From the NCBI RefSeq assembly GCF_019175385.1, contig NC_083344.1:6300965-6364964 (forward strand): a DNA stretch of 64,000 bases, written 5' to 3'. The stretch's first letter is position 1; each line of letters starts with the position of its first letter. The DNA is from Lycium barbarum (lineage: Eukaryota; Streptophyta; Magnoliopsida; Solanales; Solanaceae). Made by a program: the position numbers and the translations under genes. Below the pieces are notes generated by a model. That model did no database searches and had not been told where the DNA came from. It was given only the letters and a program-made list of their open reading frames with translations. Positions 1 through 12,246 of this stretch are shown here, one piece after another.

Positions 1-2838
1 TTTGGTATAAACCTTTGGGCCTTGTTAGTTGGTGTGAGTCTTTCCTTAACTTTCGCGTTTCGTTAAAATCATAATCCTTTCTAATACGCTCTCCTTTTGC
101 TTTGTTTACATAACATTATTTGGATATTGCATGAATATAGAATGCAAATATTTTAATTCCATTCTAAGGACACCATTTAAAACCCTTTCAGCTAGTAAGG
201 GTCAACGCATTTATGTCCTCTTGTTATCATGGCATGTGTAAGTTTGGTTTGTTTGTCTAAGTGCATTGTTCTCTAGCTTTAACTTTCTTCTTGTCTCCCA
301 CAATTCTTGCCCTCAAACATGCTATAGCTTACCTACTTTATTTCATCATGGCTGCTGCATACTCAAAATACCCTGTGTCACTGTTTCCTTCTGATTTCTG
401 CATTTCTGCCTCTCTTCTATTTTCTTCAACTTGCTTCCATATGAGTTCTCTCCTCCCCTGCTTCTTGTCCTAGCTAAAATACTTTATATGCCTCCAAGGC
501 ATCCCTTCTTGTTTAGTATTGTGACCTGCATCTGATCATGCATGCTATGACCCAAACTTTATCCCTGTATTGCCTGCATGAATGTGCTGTGCCTTCTTCT
601 TTGCATCCTTACTGTGTGAAGCCATTATCCTACTCTGTTTGCATCATGTTTGATCTGGTTGCCAATCTGCTTACGTTTGCCAATCTTGGTTGAAGAATTA
701 TACTACATTTAGTCTGATCCAATTTCAATAAAAAGCACATCATTCGGTTTGGGTCGTTGTAATCGTGATCATAATCTAAACTGGAAATGACATGTCGAGA
801 TCCTTCTTTTCCCAGTCAACTGCTACCCGGCCTGTCTGTGTTATAAATAGTGTCTTCGAATTTCTAGCTCGCAGCGAATATGTTTTTTGCCTTAAAATTT
901 ATGATCGATGTGTTATTCAGAATTATTTGTAGCAGTCTTTTCTCCAAGCAGTGTAACTGTGGCTCTTAAATAAAGTTAATTGGTGATATTAACTTGAGAG
1001 ATTGTAAGTTTGGTATGAGTTTCTGTTGGACTTGTTATTATTTGACTCCTTTAATCGAAATGAACATATTGGATTAGCCCCAATAAACAATGCAGCAGGC
1101 ATGGGTTACTGGAATTGAAAGGATGACCAAAACGTAATTTTGCTACTCGTGTGGCCCTTATAAAGCTGGATTGTTGGCTCATTTATTAATTGTGATCCGT
1201 CTGGAATCATTTTGAATAGGTTCAATGGGTTAACAATCCATAAACTGATAAGTCTAAACATTGTGATGATTTCGCTTGCGTGTTGGTATATAGCGAGCAT
1301 ATTGGATTCAGTCGTACACATTGGCGTATATTTTCAGCACATCTTAGTTAATACGTATAAGGATTTGGCTTTTAAAAAAAAAGGGACATCGAGTCTTAAA
1401 ACGATGCAAATGTTTGTTGCTGTCATGTTCAGGAGCTGTTTGCTTATATACTATAAGTTGGCTGTAATAGAATCGTGTATATGAATGTATGCGCGAAGTA
1501 TATTTGAATATACACAAGATATACATCATCAACTGAAATGTCTTGAGTTTATATTTTATGCGTTTAACATTATTCATTGAGCATATACTAATCGTTCTCT
1601 TTCGTTTTTATGCATGACTATCACATACGAGTCCCTCGAACTCTGTTTCTTCCGCATTTGGCGTTGGGCTAAAAAGCCCAACAAAATCTCCTCCTGTGTC
1701 AAGCCAGCCTGCAGCACCAATAGAAGATAAAATTTGGGCCAAAGCCCAAACGGCAACAGTAGCACAGCAGCAGTCCTTAAAAATGGGATGATCCCATTTA
1801 ACCTATCTGCTCCTCCATTTTTTTTTTTTTGTGCATTTAATTGGTAATTGTATGACTGATACTTTTACTTGTTTATTTGCTTAGATTAATTAAACCTTGG
1901 CAAAATTAGTGGGGTTTGGTTCTCGTAATAAGTGGTTAATCTAAAGAAAATCAACTATTAATTCCATAAGTTTAACTACTTAAAATATCCATACTGTCTT
2001 TTTTCCTATTATTAGAACAATTCATTTCAAAATAGTATGACTACATATTTTGAGGATCAAGATTCATTCTTAATATCTTAGAAACTTTAAGACGCTACTA
2101 TTCTTTACATTAGCGTTAGCTTTATCTAAAAATAGGCAAACTAGTTTCGACGAACAACTCCTTCACTTCAGGTTCTTTCCAACACTTTAAAAAAAAATAC
2201 ATATTTGTCTAGAATAAATCTTTAAAACTCTTATCAAATAACTCTTTTAAATTTTGGTTATTTCCTCCACATATAAACATTACATGTCCCACTTCTTTGG
2301 TTTATTTCTAACAAAGCTCTTTTGTACACTTACTATTTTTCTACAAGTATTATTTTAAACAACGCTATTATACTTTCGTCTTAAAACCTTAACCATATTT
2401 GTAAGTCGTATTTCAAAATAGCATTAAAAGTACTCTTTTATACGATTTTTTTTTTTTTTTTTTTACAAGTTCTATTTTAAATAGCATTCTTACATATTTA
2501 TCTATAACTTTATCCTTACTTACAAAATTACTTTCCTTTTTCCTATAATACTATATTTACATTTAGCCTAATTAATTTTAAGTCCGGTCGGTTAACCATT
2601 GTTAATGGGTCTTAAAGGATGCCTAATACCTTCCCTTTAGACTAATTGAACCCTTACCTAGAATCTTAAGTTTTGCAGACCTTAAACAGAGTTAACTTTA
2701 AACATAACTTTAATAAACTTTAGGTGTCCTAATTCACCATAAATAATTAGGTGGCGACTCCTTATAAACAAACAAAAACAGCAATCTCCAATATGTCGTA
2801 CTTCTACTTTAATCTTCGGTTAAAATGGGGTGTGACAA
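1..2838 (+). mobile_element. Probable LTR sequence of a Tat/Ogre-type Ty3/Gypsy retrotransposon
   Basis: No convincing gene is seen here; the short open frames look random. The last 270 bases read like the 3' part of Tat/Ogre LTRs in nightshades: a stretch around 2590-2645 with 'ggatgcctaataccttccc', a 'ggtggcgactcc' motif near 2752, and a terminus 'ggggtgtgaca' ending at 2838. Just after it the 5' leader of the CACTA element begins, so the LTR probably inserted there. A TATA-like 'ttataaatag' lies near 841. The left LTR boundary was not found, so whether the whole stretch to position 1 belongs to the LTR is inference; the last 300 bases are much better supported than the rest. Confidence 0.42.
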
Positions 2839-2879
2839 TATTTCTATAACCTCAATAATTTGTGGGTATATTTTTGTAG

Positions 2880-5800
2880 ATGGATCGTATGTGGATGTAT
2901 AATATGAATAATAGTAATCGTGTGGGTGTACATGATGAATTTGTTGAAGGTGTTGATGGGTTTATCACACATGCAATGACACTTTACCCTTTTCAAAATG
3001 AAGGGGTAATTAGGTGTCCTTGTTCTCATTGCCGGTGTATGAAGTATTTGAAACCGGAAGCGGTTAGGGTTCATTTATATAGTCGTGGGTTTAAGCAGAA
3101 ATATTATGTTTGGACTGATCATGGAGAGACTGATGGGGTCAATGGTATATTTTACAATATGGTTGTCGGTGAAAGTAGTGTGTCGCAAGAATATAGTCAC
3201 GTCCAATATGATAGAGTTAATGATATGGTTAATGATGCTTTTGGCGTACAGTCTGGGTTTGAACCTGAGCAAAATTTTGAGGAACCTCCTAATGAAGAAG
3301 CAATGCGCTTCTATCAAGAATTAGAAGAGGCTAGTCATCCACTTTAGGTAGGGAGTCAGCATTCTAAGTTGTCTGTTGCAGTTAGAATGATTAACATCAA
3401 ATCAGATTGGACTGTTGCTGAAGCTGCTATGGACTCAATGATTAAGCTTGTAGGGGAACTAGTTAGTCCGGAATTCGACATACCTAAGAGTTACTATGAA
3501 GCAAAGAGATTGGTTTCCAAATTAGGATTGTCGTATGATAGAATTCATTGTTGTCCAAACGGTTGTATGTTGTTCTATAAGCAAGATGTTGATTTAAATG
3601 AATGTAAAATATGTGGACATGCGCGTTATAAGCGGACACCGAGTGGGAAGACGGTTCCAATTAAGGCGATGCATTATTTACCTATTATACCTAGGTTAAA
3701 GAGGTTTTTTGCATCACCGAGTTCTGCTCCTCACATGAGATGGCAGAACGAAAATAGAAGGCCACCTGGTGTTATGTGTCATCCATCGGATGGAAAAGCG
3801 TGGAAACATTTTGATAGAACTTATCCTAATTTTGCTAGTGAACCAAGAAACATTCGTTTGGGTTTGTGTGCGGATGGTTTCACACCATACTCTGTTTCGG
3901 CTGCACCCTATTCTTGTTGGCCTGTATTTCTTACTCCATATAATCTACCGCCTCAGATGTGTATGACAAGTCCCTATATATTCCTAAATTGTGTTATCCC
4001 TGGTCCTCGTAATCCAAAAGTTTTGATTGATGTCTATCTACAGCCTTTGATTGATGAGTTAAAACAATTGTGGTGTGAAGGTGTAGTGACATATGATATA
4101 TCAACTAAGAGCAATTTCAATATGTGTGCTTCTTTGATGTGGACTGTTAACGATTTTCCTGCGTATGGGATGTTGTCTGGTTGGATGACTGCTGGAAAGC
4201 TTGCTTGCCCTCATTGCATGGAAACTAGTAAAGCTTTCACTTTAAAACATGGCCACAAAAATTCATGGTTTGATTGTCATCGTCAATTCTTGCCTATGGA
4301 TCACCAATTCAGGAAAATGAAACAAGCATTTAGAAAGAATAAAATTGAAAATGATACCCCACCTCGAACATTGTCAGGAGAAGAAATTTGGGGGAGGGTT
4401 TGTCACTTGCCTAAGGTCACAGAAGTTGCCCCTTATAGACTACCTGGTTATGGTGTTGAACATAATTGGACTAAACAGAGCATATTCTGGGAGTTACCAT
4501 ATTGGAAGGATAATCTTCTACGGCATAATCTTGATGTGATGCATATTGAAAAAAATTACTTTGATAATTTGTTCAACACTGTTATGGACGTTAAAGGCAA
4601 GACAAAAGATAACCCAAAAGCTAGATTGGACCTAAAGGAATATTGTAGGCGCCCTGAATTGAACTTGCAAGAGTTAGCGAATAATAAAGTGTTCAAACCT
4701 AAGGCTAGTTTTTCATTCACTTTGGAGGAGAAACGACAGATTTGTCAATGGGTTAAGAATTTGCGGATGCCAGAGGGGTATGCGTCTAATTTTGACAAGC
4801 GTGCTGATATGAATGAAGGAAAATTAATTGGTATGAAAAGTCATGATTTCCATGTTTTCATGGAAACTTTGATTCCTATTGCATTTAGCCGCCTACCGGA
4901 AAGAATATGGAAACCAATCACAGAGATAAGTTTGTTCTTCAAGGATTTATGTTCTAACACTTTGACGGTAGAAAACCTTCAAAGAATGGAACAGAATATA
5001 CCAGTCATTATAACTAAGCTCGAGAAGATCTTTCCATGTGGATTTTTTGATGTGATGAAACATCTTCCCATTCATCTTGTACAAGAGGCGCGCCTTGAAG
5101 GCCCGGTTCAAACTAGGTGGATGTATCCTTTCGAGAGGTAAGTAACCAAACTTACTAGCTATTTCTTTAACAGTATTTTGCTAACTAATTACTGTTCCTA
5201 TTGATATTAAACATGTGTGCAGGACCATTGGCAAATGCAAAAAATTGGCTAAGCAGAGATCTAAGATTGAAGGATCTATTTGTGAAGCGTATCTTGCAAA
5301 GGAAACAACGCATTTCTGTTCATATTATTTCGGAGAGCAAGTGTTGTGTATGAGAAATAGGCCCAACCGTAATGATGAGGGTGGGGTTGAACATAACTAC
5401 CCACCAATTTCCATCTTTAATAAACCAGGACGAGGTTCTAAAAAGCCTCCAAAATGAACCCTGAGTAGTATGGAGAGGCAATCAGCTGTGACACATGTTT
5501 TGCTCAATTGCCCTGAAATTCAAGTATATATTCGGTGAGTGTCGAATTATGTTACTGAATTAAATGGGTAACTGATAAGGGTGAAACTAATGAAAATCTT
5601 GCATATGTCGAGCAGTTACTTCGTAGAACTTGAGGGCGATGAAGCCATATATTCTAAGTTTTCCTATTGGCTGTACGATTTTGTAAGTGTGGAAATTCAT
5701 TGCATAATTTCAATTAAATGTAGGCTACATAGAAGTTATTGAATTTTAATTTTCCTCCTTATTATATAGGTTTATCATATAGGAGAACATTCCCAATTTG

Positions 5801-6489
5801 TGAAAGATATAGCTCTTGGACCAGGCAATGAAGTTAGGACAATGAAAGAGTACATTGTTAATGGCTACAAGTTTCAAACCGAAGAAGTTTCTCAATATAA
5901 GAAGACAAATAATAGTGGAGTGTGCATTAAAGGCGATGCTGATGGTAGCGGTGTAACTGTTGATTATTACGGTGTGCTGCAGGAGATCATACAACTTAAG
6001 TATCCAGGTTACCCTAAGAAGAAGATAACATTATTTCGGTGCAAGTGGTTTGATCCGAGCCAAAGAGGTACAAGGGTGAATCGTCAACATAACGTAATTG
6101 AAGTCAAACACACAAGACAATACAATCGCTATGATCCCTTTATAATTGCACAGAATGCTAAGCAAGTCTATTATGCTCCATATCCTTTGCGTAGGGATAA
6201 GGCTGATTGGTGGGTGGTTATAAAGACTAAGCCTGTGGGGAGGATTGAGGTCGATAATGCATTAGATGTGGCGTATCAAAATGATGTACCAGTTGTTCAT
6301 CAAACGGTTGACACAGAGTTAGAAAATAGTTTGGAACATCCTCAACACATATTGGAAGAAGTTGATGAAGATGATGTAACTATCATAGAAAATGTTGAGG
6401 AAGAATCGACCGATGGACCTGAAACAAGCGATGAGGAAGAATCATCTGATGAAAATGAAACAAGCGAGGATGAGTGGGAGGATAACTAG
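2880..6489 (+). pseudogene. TNP2-like CACTA transposase, pseudogene
   Basis: This encoded the DDE-type transposase that cuts CACTA ends. The first ATG follows a short leader ending in 'tttgtag'. Residues 1-80 form the transposase-associated domain (Cys-x-Cys-x2-Cys in RCPCSHCRC). The TNP2 core runs over 3369-5137 and includes RLGLCADGF, whose Asp fits the first catalytic acid, and LDVMHIEKN. A GT-AG intron (5138-5222) joins to a DUF4218-type segment ending near 5534; a DUF4216-type segment follows at 5770-6489 with an acidic C-terminal tail. The frame is broken by TAG at 3345 (family context ASHPLW, so probably Trp) and TGA at 5455, and the exon between 5535 and 5769 is poorly preserved. It is unlikely to give a working protein. 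Confidence 0.85.
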
Positions 6490-6596
6490 TTGCATGTTAG
6501 TTTATTCTATACTTGATAATAACACAATTCTATACTTGTTAAATTTTTACCTACGATCAATATATCATTATTGAGTTATTAATTTTATGTATGCAG

Positions 6597-8451
6597 ATGT
6601 CATCAGGTGGTAGTGATCAAGGTAGAGGTAGAGCTGGAGGTACTAGTAAGAGAAAAGATAAAAGACCTATAGATCCTACAGCTACTAGTAGTCAGTCCAT
6701 TCCGTCCGCTCCACATATGCAGTCTACTCCGCCTTCTTTTTTTATGTCTGGCTCTTCTATGCAGGGCCAGTCTGGTCAGTGGGTCTTTCAGCCGGCACCA
6801 CCTCAGCCGGCATCATTTACCTATCCTACTTCTATACCTATACCTATGTATTGCCCACCACGTGGCAGATCTCCTAGCACATCGGCCACTTTGTCTTCTT
6901 CTCCTTCTCCTTCTCCAAATGGTACACCTCCAAGTGTATCTAATTTGCGCCTTAGAGATAGCAGCTCTGATCCTGAGTCACTGCCATCCAACCAGTCTTA
7001 GACCCATCGTTGTCCTCCTGCACCTGCTCCTGCTCCTGCACCTGCACCGGCTCCTATACAGGAATCGATACATCATGGTTTACAGTCGGGAGATAGAGAT
7101 GCGATGGGTCGGATTTTCATCGTGCCTGAGGGAGTTGGGTAAGATTGTATTTTATTAAGTTTTCCTAACGTTTTTTTTCATCTTAATCTAATATGTATTA
7201 AATTTTTTAACTGCAGGTTCTATCCAGATCACGACACTACAAAAGTCGTGCTGGATGTTGTTCGGAGGCTTTATGGCAATCATTTTTATACTTCATAGGG
7301 TGAAAGCCCATATGATACTCGACAGGCTATGTTTAGAGAGTTTAACGTATGCATCTTATTATACATTTCATAACTTGAATTTACTTTTATATAAATCATC
7401 TAACATTAGCTATTTGATTTGCAGATGTACTGTACATGGGATCCAATGGACAATGATAGGGTTGCTGCAAACTTTGAGAAGAAGGGGAGTGCAAGGTTGT
7501 CTGATTGGTTTTCGAGGGCTAGAAGGTATATGACGATGCCCCAATGGCTAAACGCTGAACAGTGGGAGAAACTTAAGGCATATTACCAAACTCCTGAGTT
7601 TATCGCCAAGTCTGAGCAGGCAAAGGCTGCCCGTGCATCCCAGAAAGGTGGCTCTTTGCACACTGCGGGTGCAAGAAGTCAGGGGCACGTGGCTAGGACA
7701 ATGGTAAGTAACTTTATACTTTTAAAGTTACCTACGATCAATATATCATTATTGAGCTATTAATTTTATGTTTAACTTTTTTTTTTTTTTGCAGAAAAAA
7801 GCTACGGGACAGATGTCAACTCAAGATCAGCTATTCCTAAAGACCCACACAAAGAAGAAGAAGCAGGAGTCGGATCCGACCTTATGGGTTGAGGACAGGG
7901 CTCGTAATTCCTATGTAAGTGATAATTTTATTATTTAAGTAATTATATATAAGTTTAATTATGATATATTCGTTATATACTAAGTTTCATTTTTTAATAT
8001 ACAGACGCAATATATGGATCATGTGGACCAGTACAGCCAAACTCAGTCTGAGCATCCGAGCCGTCCTCCACCGGAATTAGAGATAGTTTTTTGGTATAGA
8101 GCAGTTGGGGGAGTACAAAAGGGTAGAGCGTACGGTCTAGGCCTAAGGAACAACTTAAGTCGCCTTCGGTCAGGATTGCGAGGTGAAGGGTCTTCTCGAC
8201 AAGCCGAGGGAGTTGATGATGTTCAGGTCGTAGCTATGGCACAGCAAATTGCTGAACTTAATAGGAAATTAGCTAAGACTGAGGCAAAAAGAGTTGAGGA
8301 AAGTAACACCATGAAAGCGAACATTGAATTGCTAATGGCACAAGTTAAAAGCCACATCGCATGTGGACAATTTGGTGTGCCCGCTTCTCCCCCCCCCCCC
8401 CCCCCCCCCCCCCGTCCAACCCAGAATATGATGAAGACGGTGATTACGTAG
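6597..8451 (+). pseudogene. TNPA/Ptta-like second CACTA gene (Transposase_24 type), pseudogene
   Basis: This is the second gene of the CACTA element, normally a DNA-binding partner of the transposase. Five exons join in frame through GT-AG introns: 6597-7138, 7217-7346, 7425-7703, 7795-7914 and 8005-8451. The N-terminus is Ser/Pro/Gln-rich with an Ala-Pro repeat. The conserved part reads YPDHDTTKVVLDVVRRLYGNH, then a WFSRARRYM segment, KKKKQESDPTLWVEDRAR and the family motif AVGGVQKGRAYGLG; a short coiled coil follows. TAG codons at 6999 (probably from CAG) and 7296 (probably from TGG, in YTS-stop-GESPYD) break it. A 22-base C run at 8392-8413 encodes a Pro tract near the C-terminus. The ATG at 6597 directly follows a possible splice acceptor, so an upstream exon is possible. 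Confidence 0.8.
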
Positions 8452-9275
8452 CCCGGACACCGGATGATCAGTTGTAGTAGTTTGGATTTAATAATGGACT
8501 TATGTTAAAACTAGTTAATGGTACTTTTGGTTGGACATTTAAATATTTCTAAACTTTGAAGGTCTATTTAGATCGTACTTGATGTGTTTAGATAGTGTTT
8601 GATGTGTTTTATTATTACTTAGGGTGATTTTATGTGTTGTAGCTCTTTTAGAATTGATTTGGAGCATTTTAATGCTAGTTTTGAGCAGCTTTTGTTACTG
8701 GTTTCTAAGCAGCTTTTGGTACTGGTTTCTGTGTAGGTGTGGTTGCAGCAAATGCATGATTTGCATGCTCAAAATTTTCCAAAAAACCGACGAAAAACCG
8801 ACTCAGTCCGTCGGTTTTCTGGAAATTAATTTTGCAGATTTTCCAGAAAATCGACGGAAAACCGACTCTGTCCGTCGGTTTTCTGGAAATTAATTCTTAA
8901 ATTTTATAAAAAAACCGACACAGTTTTTTTAATTAAAATAAAAAAATTTATATGAAAAACCAACACAGTGCGTCGTTTTTTTCATAAAATATATATTATT
9001 TATATATAAGATAAAAAATCAGAAATTAATAAAACCGACTCTGTCCCGTTGGTTTTTTTAATTTTTTTTATTTTTTAAAATTTTTGAATAAAACCCTGAC
9101 GGACTACGTAACCGACGCAGTCCGTCGGAAAAAACCGACGTGGTCCGTCGGTTTTCCAAAAGCGAGGCTATGAAAACCGACGGACCTTAAAAGGTCGGTT
9201 TCCCGTCGGTTTCATTAAAAAAACCGACGCTGGACGTCGGTTTTGTCAACGGTTTTTTCCGTTTTTTTAGTAGTG
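8452..9275 (+). repeat. CACTA 3' UTR and subterminal inverted repeats with right TIR
   Basis: About 330 bases of AT-rich 3' sequence are followed from about 8780 by many copies of short units built on CCGACG...CGTCGG, such as 'gaaaaccgactctgtccgtc'. Adjacent units face each other and can pair into hairpins. In the En/Spm family such subterminal repeats bind the TNPA protein. The block ends with the terminal repeat at 9263-9275. Confidence 0.8.
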
Positions 9276-10020
9276 AAGTTAAAATTCATAAGTTATTAAA
9301 GTTAGAATTGTTATTGAGAATTCAAAGTTAGAATTGGTTGGGATTGTGCTTTTCAAAGTTAGAATTCTTAAGTTATAATATATATCTATAACCTCAATAA
9401 TTTGTGGGTATATTTGGATTTCATAATGGACTTTTGTTTTATGCTTTATAGACTTATATTAAAACTATGTAGAACTAGTTAATGGTACTTTGGGTTGGAC
9501 ATTTGAATATTTTGAACTTTGAAGGTCTATTTAGATTGTATTTGATGTGTTTAGATAGTTTTTAATGTGTTTGATTGTTACTTAGGGTGATTTTATGTGT
9601 TGTAGCTCCTTTAGAATTGATTTGGAGAATTTTAATGTTGGTTTTGAGCAGTTTTTTTGCTAATTTTTGTGCTGGTTTTATGCAGGTGTGGCTGCAGAAA
9701 ATGCAGCAATTGCATACAAGAATTTTCCCAGAAAACCGACGCAGTCCATCGGTTTTTTATAAAATTTATCTTATTTCTTTTTAAATTAAAAAAATTAAAA
9801 ATTAAAAAGCCCGACGGACTCGCAGTGCGTCGGTTTTTAATTTTTAATTTTTTTTAATTATTATTGGATAAAAAACTGACGGACCGCATAAGCGACGCAG
9901 TCCGTCAGTTTTCAGAAAGCAACTCTATGAAAACCGATGGACCGTGTTGGGTCGGTTTCCCGTCGATTTCAATGAAAAAACCGACGCGGGCTGTCGATTT
10001 TTGACAATTTTTTAGTAGTG
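9276..10020 (+). mobile_element. Deletion derivative of the same CACTA family
   Basis: After the first right terminus a second, shorter copy follows. Its left part contains the element's leader motif (about 9387-9416), joined directly to 3' UTR sequence homologous to 8478-8690, so all coding sequence is deleted. It carries its own subterminal CCGACG repeats and ends in 'tttttagtagtg' at 10020. Its own left terminal repeat is not seen next to 9275, which fits the larger element having inserted into this one. Sequence similarity to 8478-9275 is high but clearly diverged. Confidence 0.75.
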
Positions 10021-10247
10021 CCACAAAACTTCAAGGTGTGAATAAATTCATTATCCTTAAGTGTTTTAGGGGATATAGATAAGTTTTTTCACGATACTCA
10101 ACGTCAAAAATGTTACTATAGAATAATTAGCCATTGCAGGGATAGCGTGAATTTATAGACGAAAAAGGTTATTCGTAAAAGGTGTCTAATTTCTGAACAA
10201 ACATTTAATCAAAATTTGAGAATTAAATTTCAAATAATATTAAAATC

Positions 10248-10400
10248 AATAACAACAACAATATACCCATTGTAATCCATAAGCGGGGGTTGGGGAAAGT
10301 AGAGTGTGCGTAGACTTTACCCCTATCATGAGAGATAGAGAGGTTGTTTCCGATAGACCATTGACTCAAAGAAAAGCAGACTAAAATAGTCCGAGAAAAG
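10248..10400 (-). repeat. RTE-clade LINE 3' tail fragment
   Basis: A (CAA)n run followed by 'atacccattgtaatcc', 'gtgcgtagactttacccc' and 'ggttgtttccgatagacc' is a diverged copy of the RTE LINE 3' end seen intact at 39045-39180. Read on the minus strand it ends in (TTG)n. Confidence 0.7.
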
Positions 10401-10978
10401 AAATAATATAAGTAAAGAAGCCAAGGTGGTAGGTCTTCTTATTTAAACCTTAAAATCCTCTTTGTCCCTATCAATGTGGGATTTCCACATTTACTAAAGT
10501 ACAAACTATTTTAACACTGAGAGCTTTGTCTAAACTAGGATTGTCTTTTTGGAAGTGGAGTAGGTTTACTAGAGCTTGACCCTATTCAGCCATATTTTTA
10601 TATTGATTCATTATTACGAATGAAGGGAGTGGATTAGTTTTGCACCTTATAATGAGAAACATAATTAGCTAAAGTTTACATATTTTTTTGTATTGATTTT
10701 CTTATATCTAATTTTTTTTGAGTATCTAAAAACTTACTTATATTTGTGTTGAATATCTTCACATTAATACATAAATCAGTGGAATTGATTGGCCTACTTT
10801 TCGATGCCACAAGAGGAAAGCATGACCTACTTTTCCACATAAAGTGCACACGAAATATTTTTTCCTTGACAATGTATTTCTTGCTAGTGTTATCCAATAA
10901 GTATATAAGGTCTAATTGAAGTGTCTAATAAAACTTAAAAACATATTCTAGCAAGGGTAGCTGATAGGGGTGGGCATC

Positions 10979-11163
10979 AGTGACAGAGCCAAGATTTGCG
11001 ATAAGGAGGTTCAAAATATGAAGTAAACACTCGAAGAAGCCCAAGAGGGTTTAACATCTACTATATATACATAAAAAATAATTTTAATCATGTATAAATA
11101 GTATAATTTTCCGTCGAAGGGGATTCGGACGAACCCCTTTAGCTATATGTGGCTCTGCCCTTC
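10979..11163. mobile_element. hAT-like non-autonomous MITE
   Basis: It begins 'cagtgacagagccaagattt' and ends near 'tggctctgccc', giving imperfect terminal inverted repeats of CAGTGGCGGAGCC type. A shorter relative lies at about 20229-20325. The flank on both sides (gggtgggcat / tattcggttcggtatttt) looks like another MITE that it interrupted. An 8-bp target duplication is not clear. Confidence 0.55.
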
Positions 11164-12246
11164 GATATTCGGTTCGGTATTTTGAAAGTTCGGGTTCGGT
11201 AATTAGGCAATTTGGTAATTGATTTGGTCAAACCTAGTAGCTGATGTACATGTATCAATTTTACTGATGTAGCTGATGTACATGTATCAATTTTAAGTAG
11301 TTAAACCACTTTGTTACCAATTTTTCCTAGTAAAGCTGAACCATAAATATTTCTGAGTAGGTAAGCTTTGCTTTTATATAACAATAAAAAGGTCATTGAT
11401 AAATTGGGGTCGTTGTGCAAAGCTTTGATTATGTTTTCTTCCGTTTGAAATTTGACAATAAAAAAGTCCGACCCTAGGAGCTTGTTTGGCTAAACATATA
11501 TAAGTTGGTCAAATTAATTTATAAGCACTTATAAGTCAAAATCCGACAAAAGTCATAAGTTAGTCATCCTTAACCTATGGTTTCATAGATTAGAAGTACT
11601 TTTTGTTTAACCAAATCTTTTATAATTGGGATAATTTCAGAGAGATCATTCCAGTTACCTCTTTTTTTATAAATATAATATCTTTTCTTTTTCTTATTAA
11701 TAATGTTTTAAAAAAAAACAGTTTTATTAAGCTCCTTTATTTAACTAGTTTTATAAATATTTTTTAACACATTTGTTAAGAACAAAAATTAATTCCTTTA
11801 CGTCTTAGTGGACTCAGCATAAGAAATTCAAGAATATGAGAAAAGATTTGTATGCTCGTTTACACTGTCTATTTTAAACAATTTAAATTAATACCTTCTT
11901 TTAATACCAATTTTTAACATGTATATACCTTCTTGTTTGATTTTAAAATTTTTACTAATTCATACTCGGACTAAACAGTGGCAAGAGAACTACATCATTG
12001 TGTGTTTAAAGAATGCAGTTTTTATTGTTATTTTTTAAAGATCAATTCTCATTCACTGACACATGCAACTTTCAAGTATAAAGCATATTTCCCTTTAATT
12101 AAATATCTAAAAGATAAAAGCTAGCAACAAATAATAAAACTTGAAGTCCTAATAACAAATATTGGAATATCCTAAATCCCTATATCTACGAACTCAATAG
12201 AAACTAAACATTTAAATAAATAACTACTAGTAAAAGATAAATAGCA

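Larger units (their letters stand above)
2839..9275 (+). mobile_element. Decayed CACTA (En/Spm) DNA transposon, left end missing
   Basis: Two transposon genes in the usual CACTA order (TNP2-like transposase, then a TNPA/Ptta-like gene) are followed by a GC-rich subterminal region full of short inverted CCGACG/CGTCGG repeats. The right terminus 'tttttttagtagtg' ends at 9275 and is the reverse complement of a CACTACTAAAAAA terminal repeat. No matching left terminus exists in the window: the element's leader is cut at about 2839 by LTR-like sequence. At least four in-frame stops mark it as a non-autonomous relic. The leader motif 'ataacctcaataatttgtgg' (about 2846) recurs at about 9388 in the neighbouring derivative. 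Confidence 0.85.
10021..12246. other. Intergenic, repeat fragments only
   Basis: No gene is supported here. The stretch holds an RTE tail (10248-10400) and a hAT-like MITE (10979-11163). A 32-bp unit with 'ctgatgtacatgtatcaatt' occurs twice in tandem at 11238-11300. Around 11475-11620 there is a MITE-like segment with repeated 'cttataag' motifs. The open frame at 10676-10897 on the minus strand has no recognisable content. Confidence 0.5.

Noticed and set aside
261..473. 70-residue hydrophobic plus-strand frame
   Set aside because: No family features, no splice or promoter context, and it lies in what is probably LTR sequence.
8780..9260. CRISPR-like array because of regularly repeated short units
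   Set aside because: Units vary in spacing and orientation, lie next to a CACTA terminus in a plant genome, and are known subterminal repeats of that superfamily.
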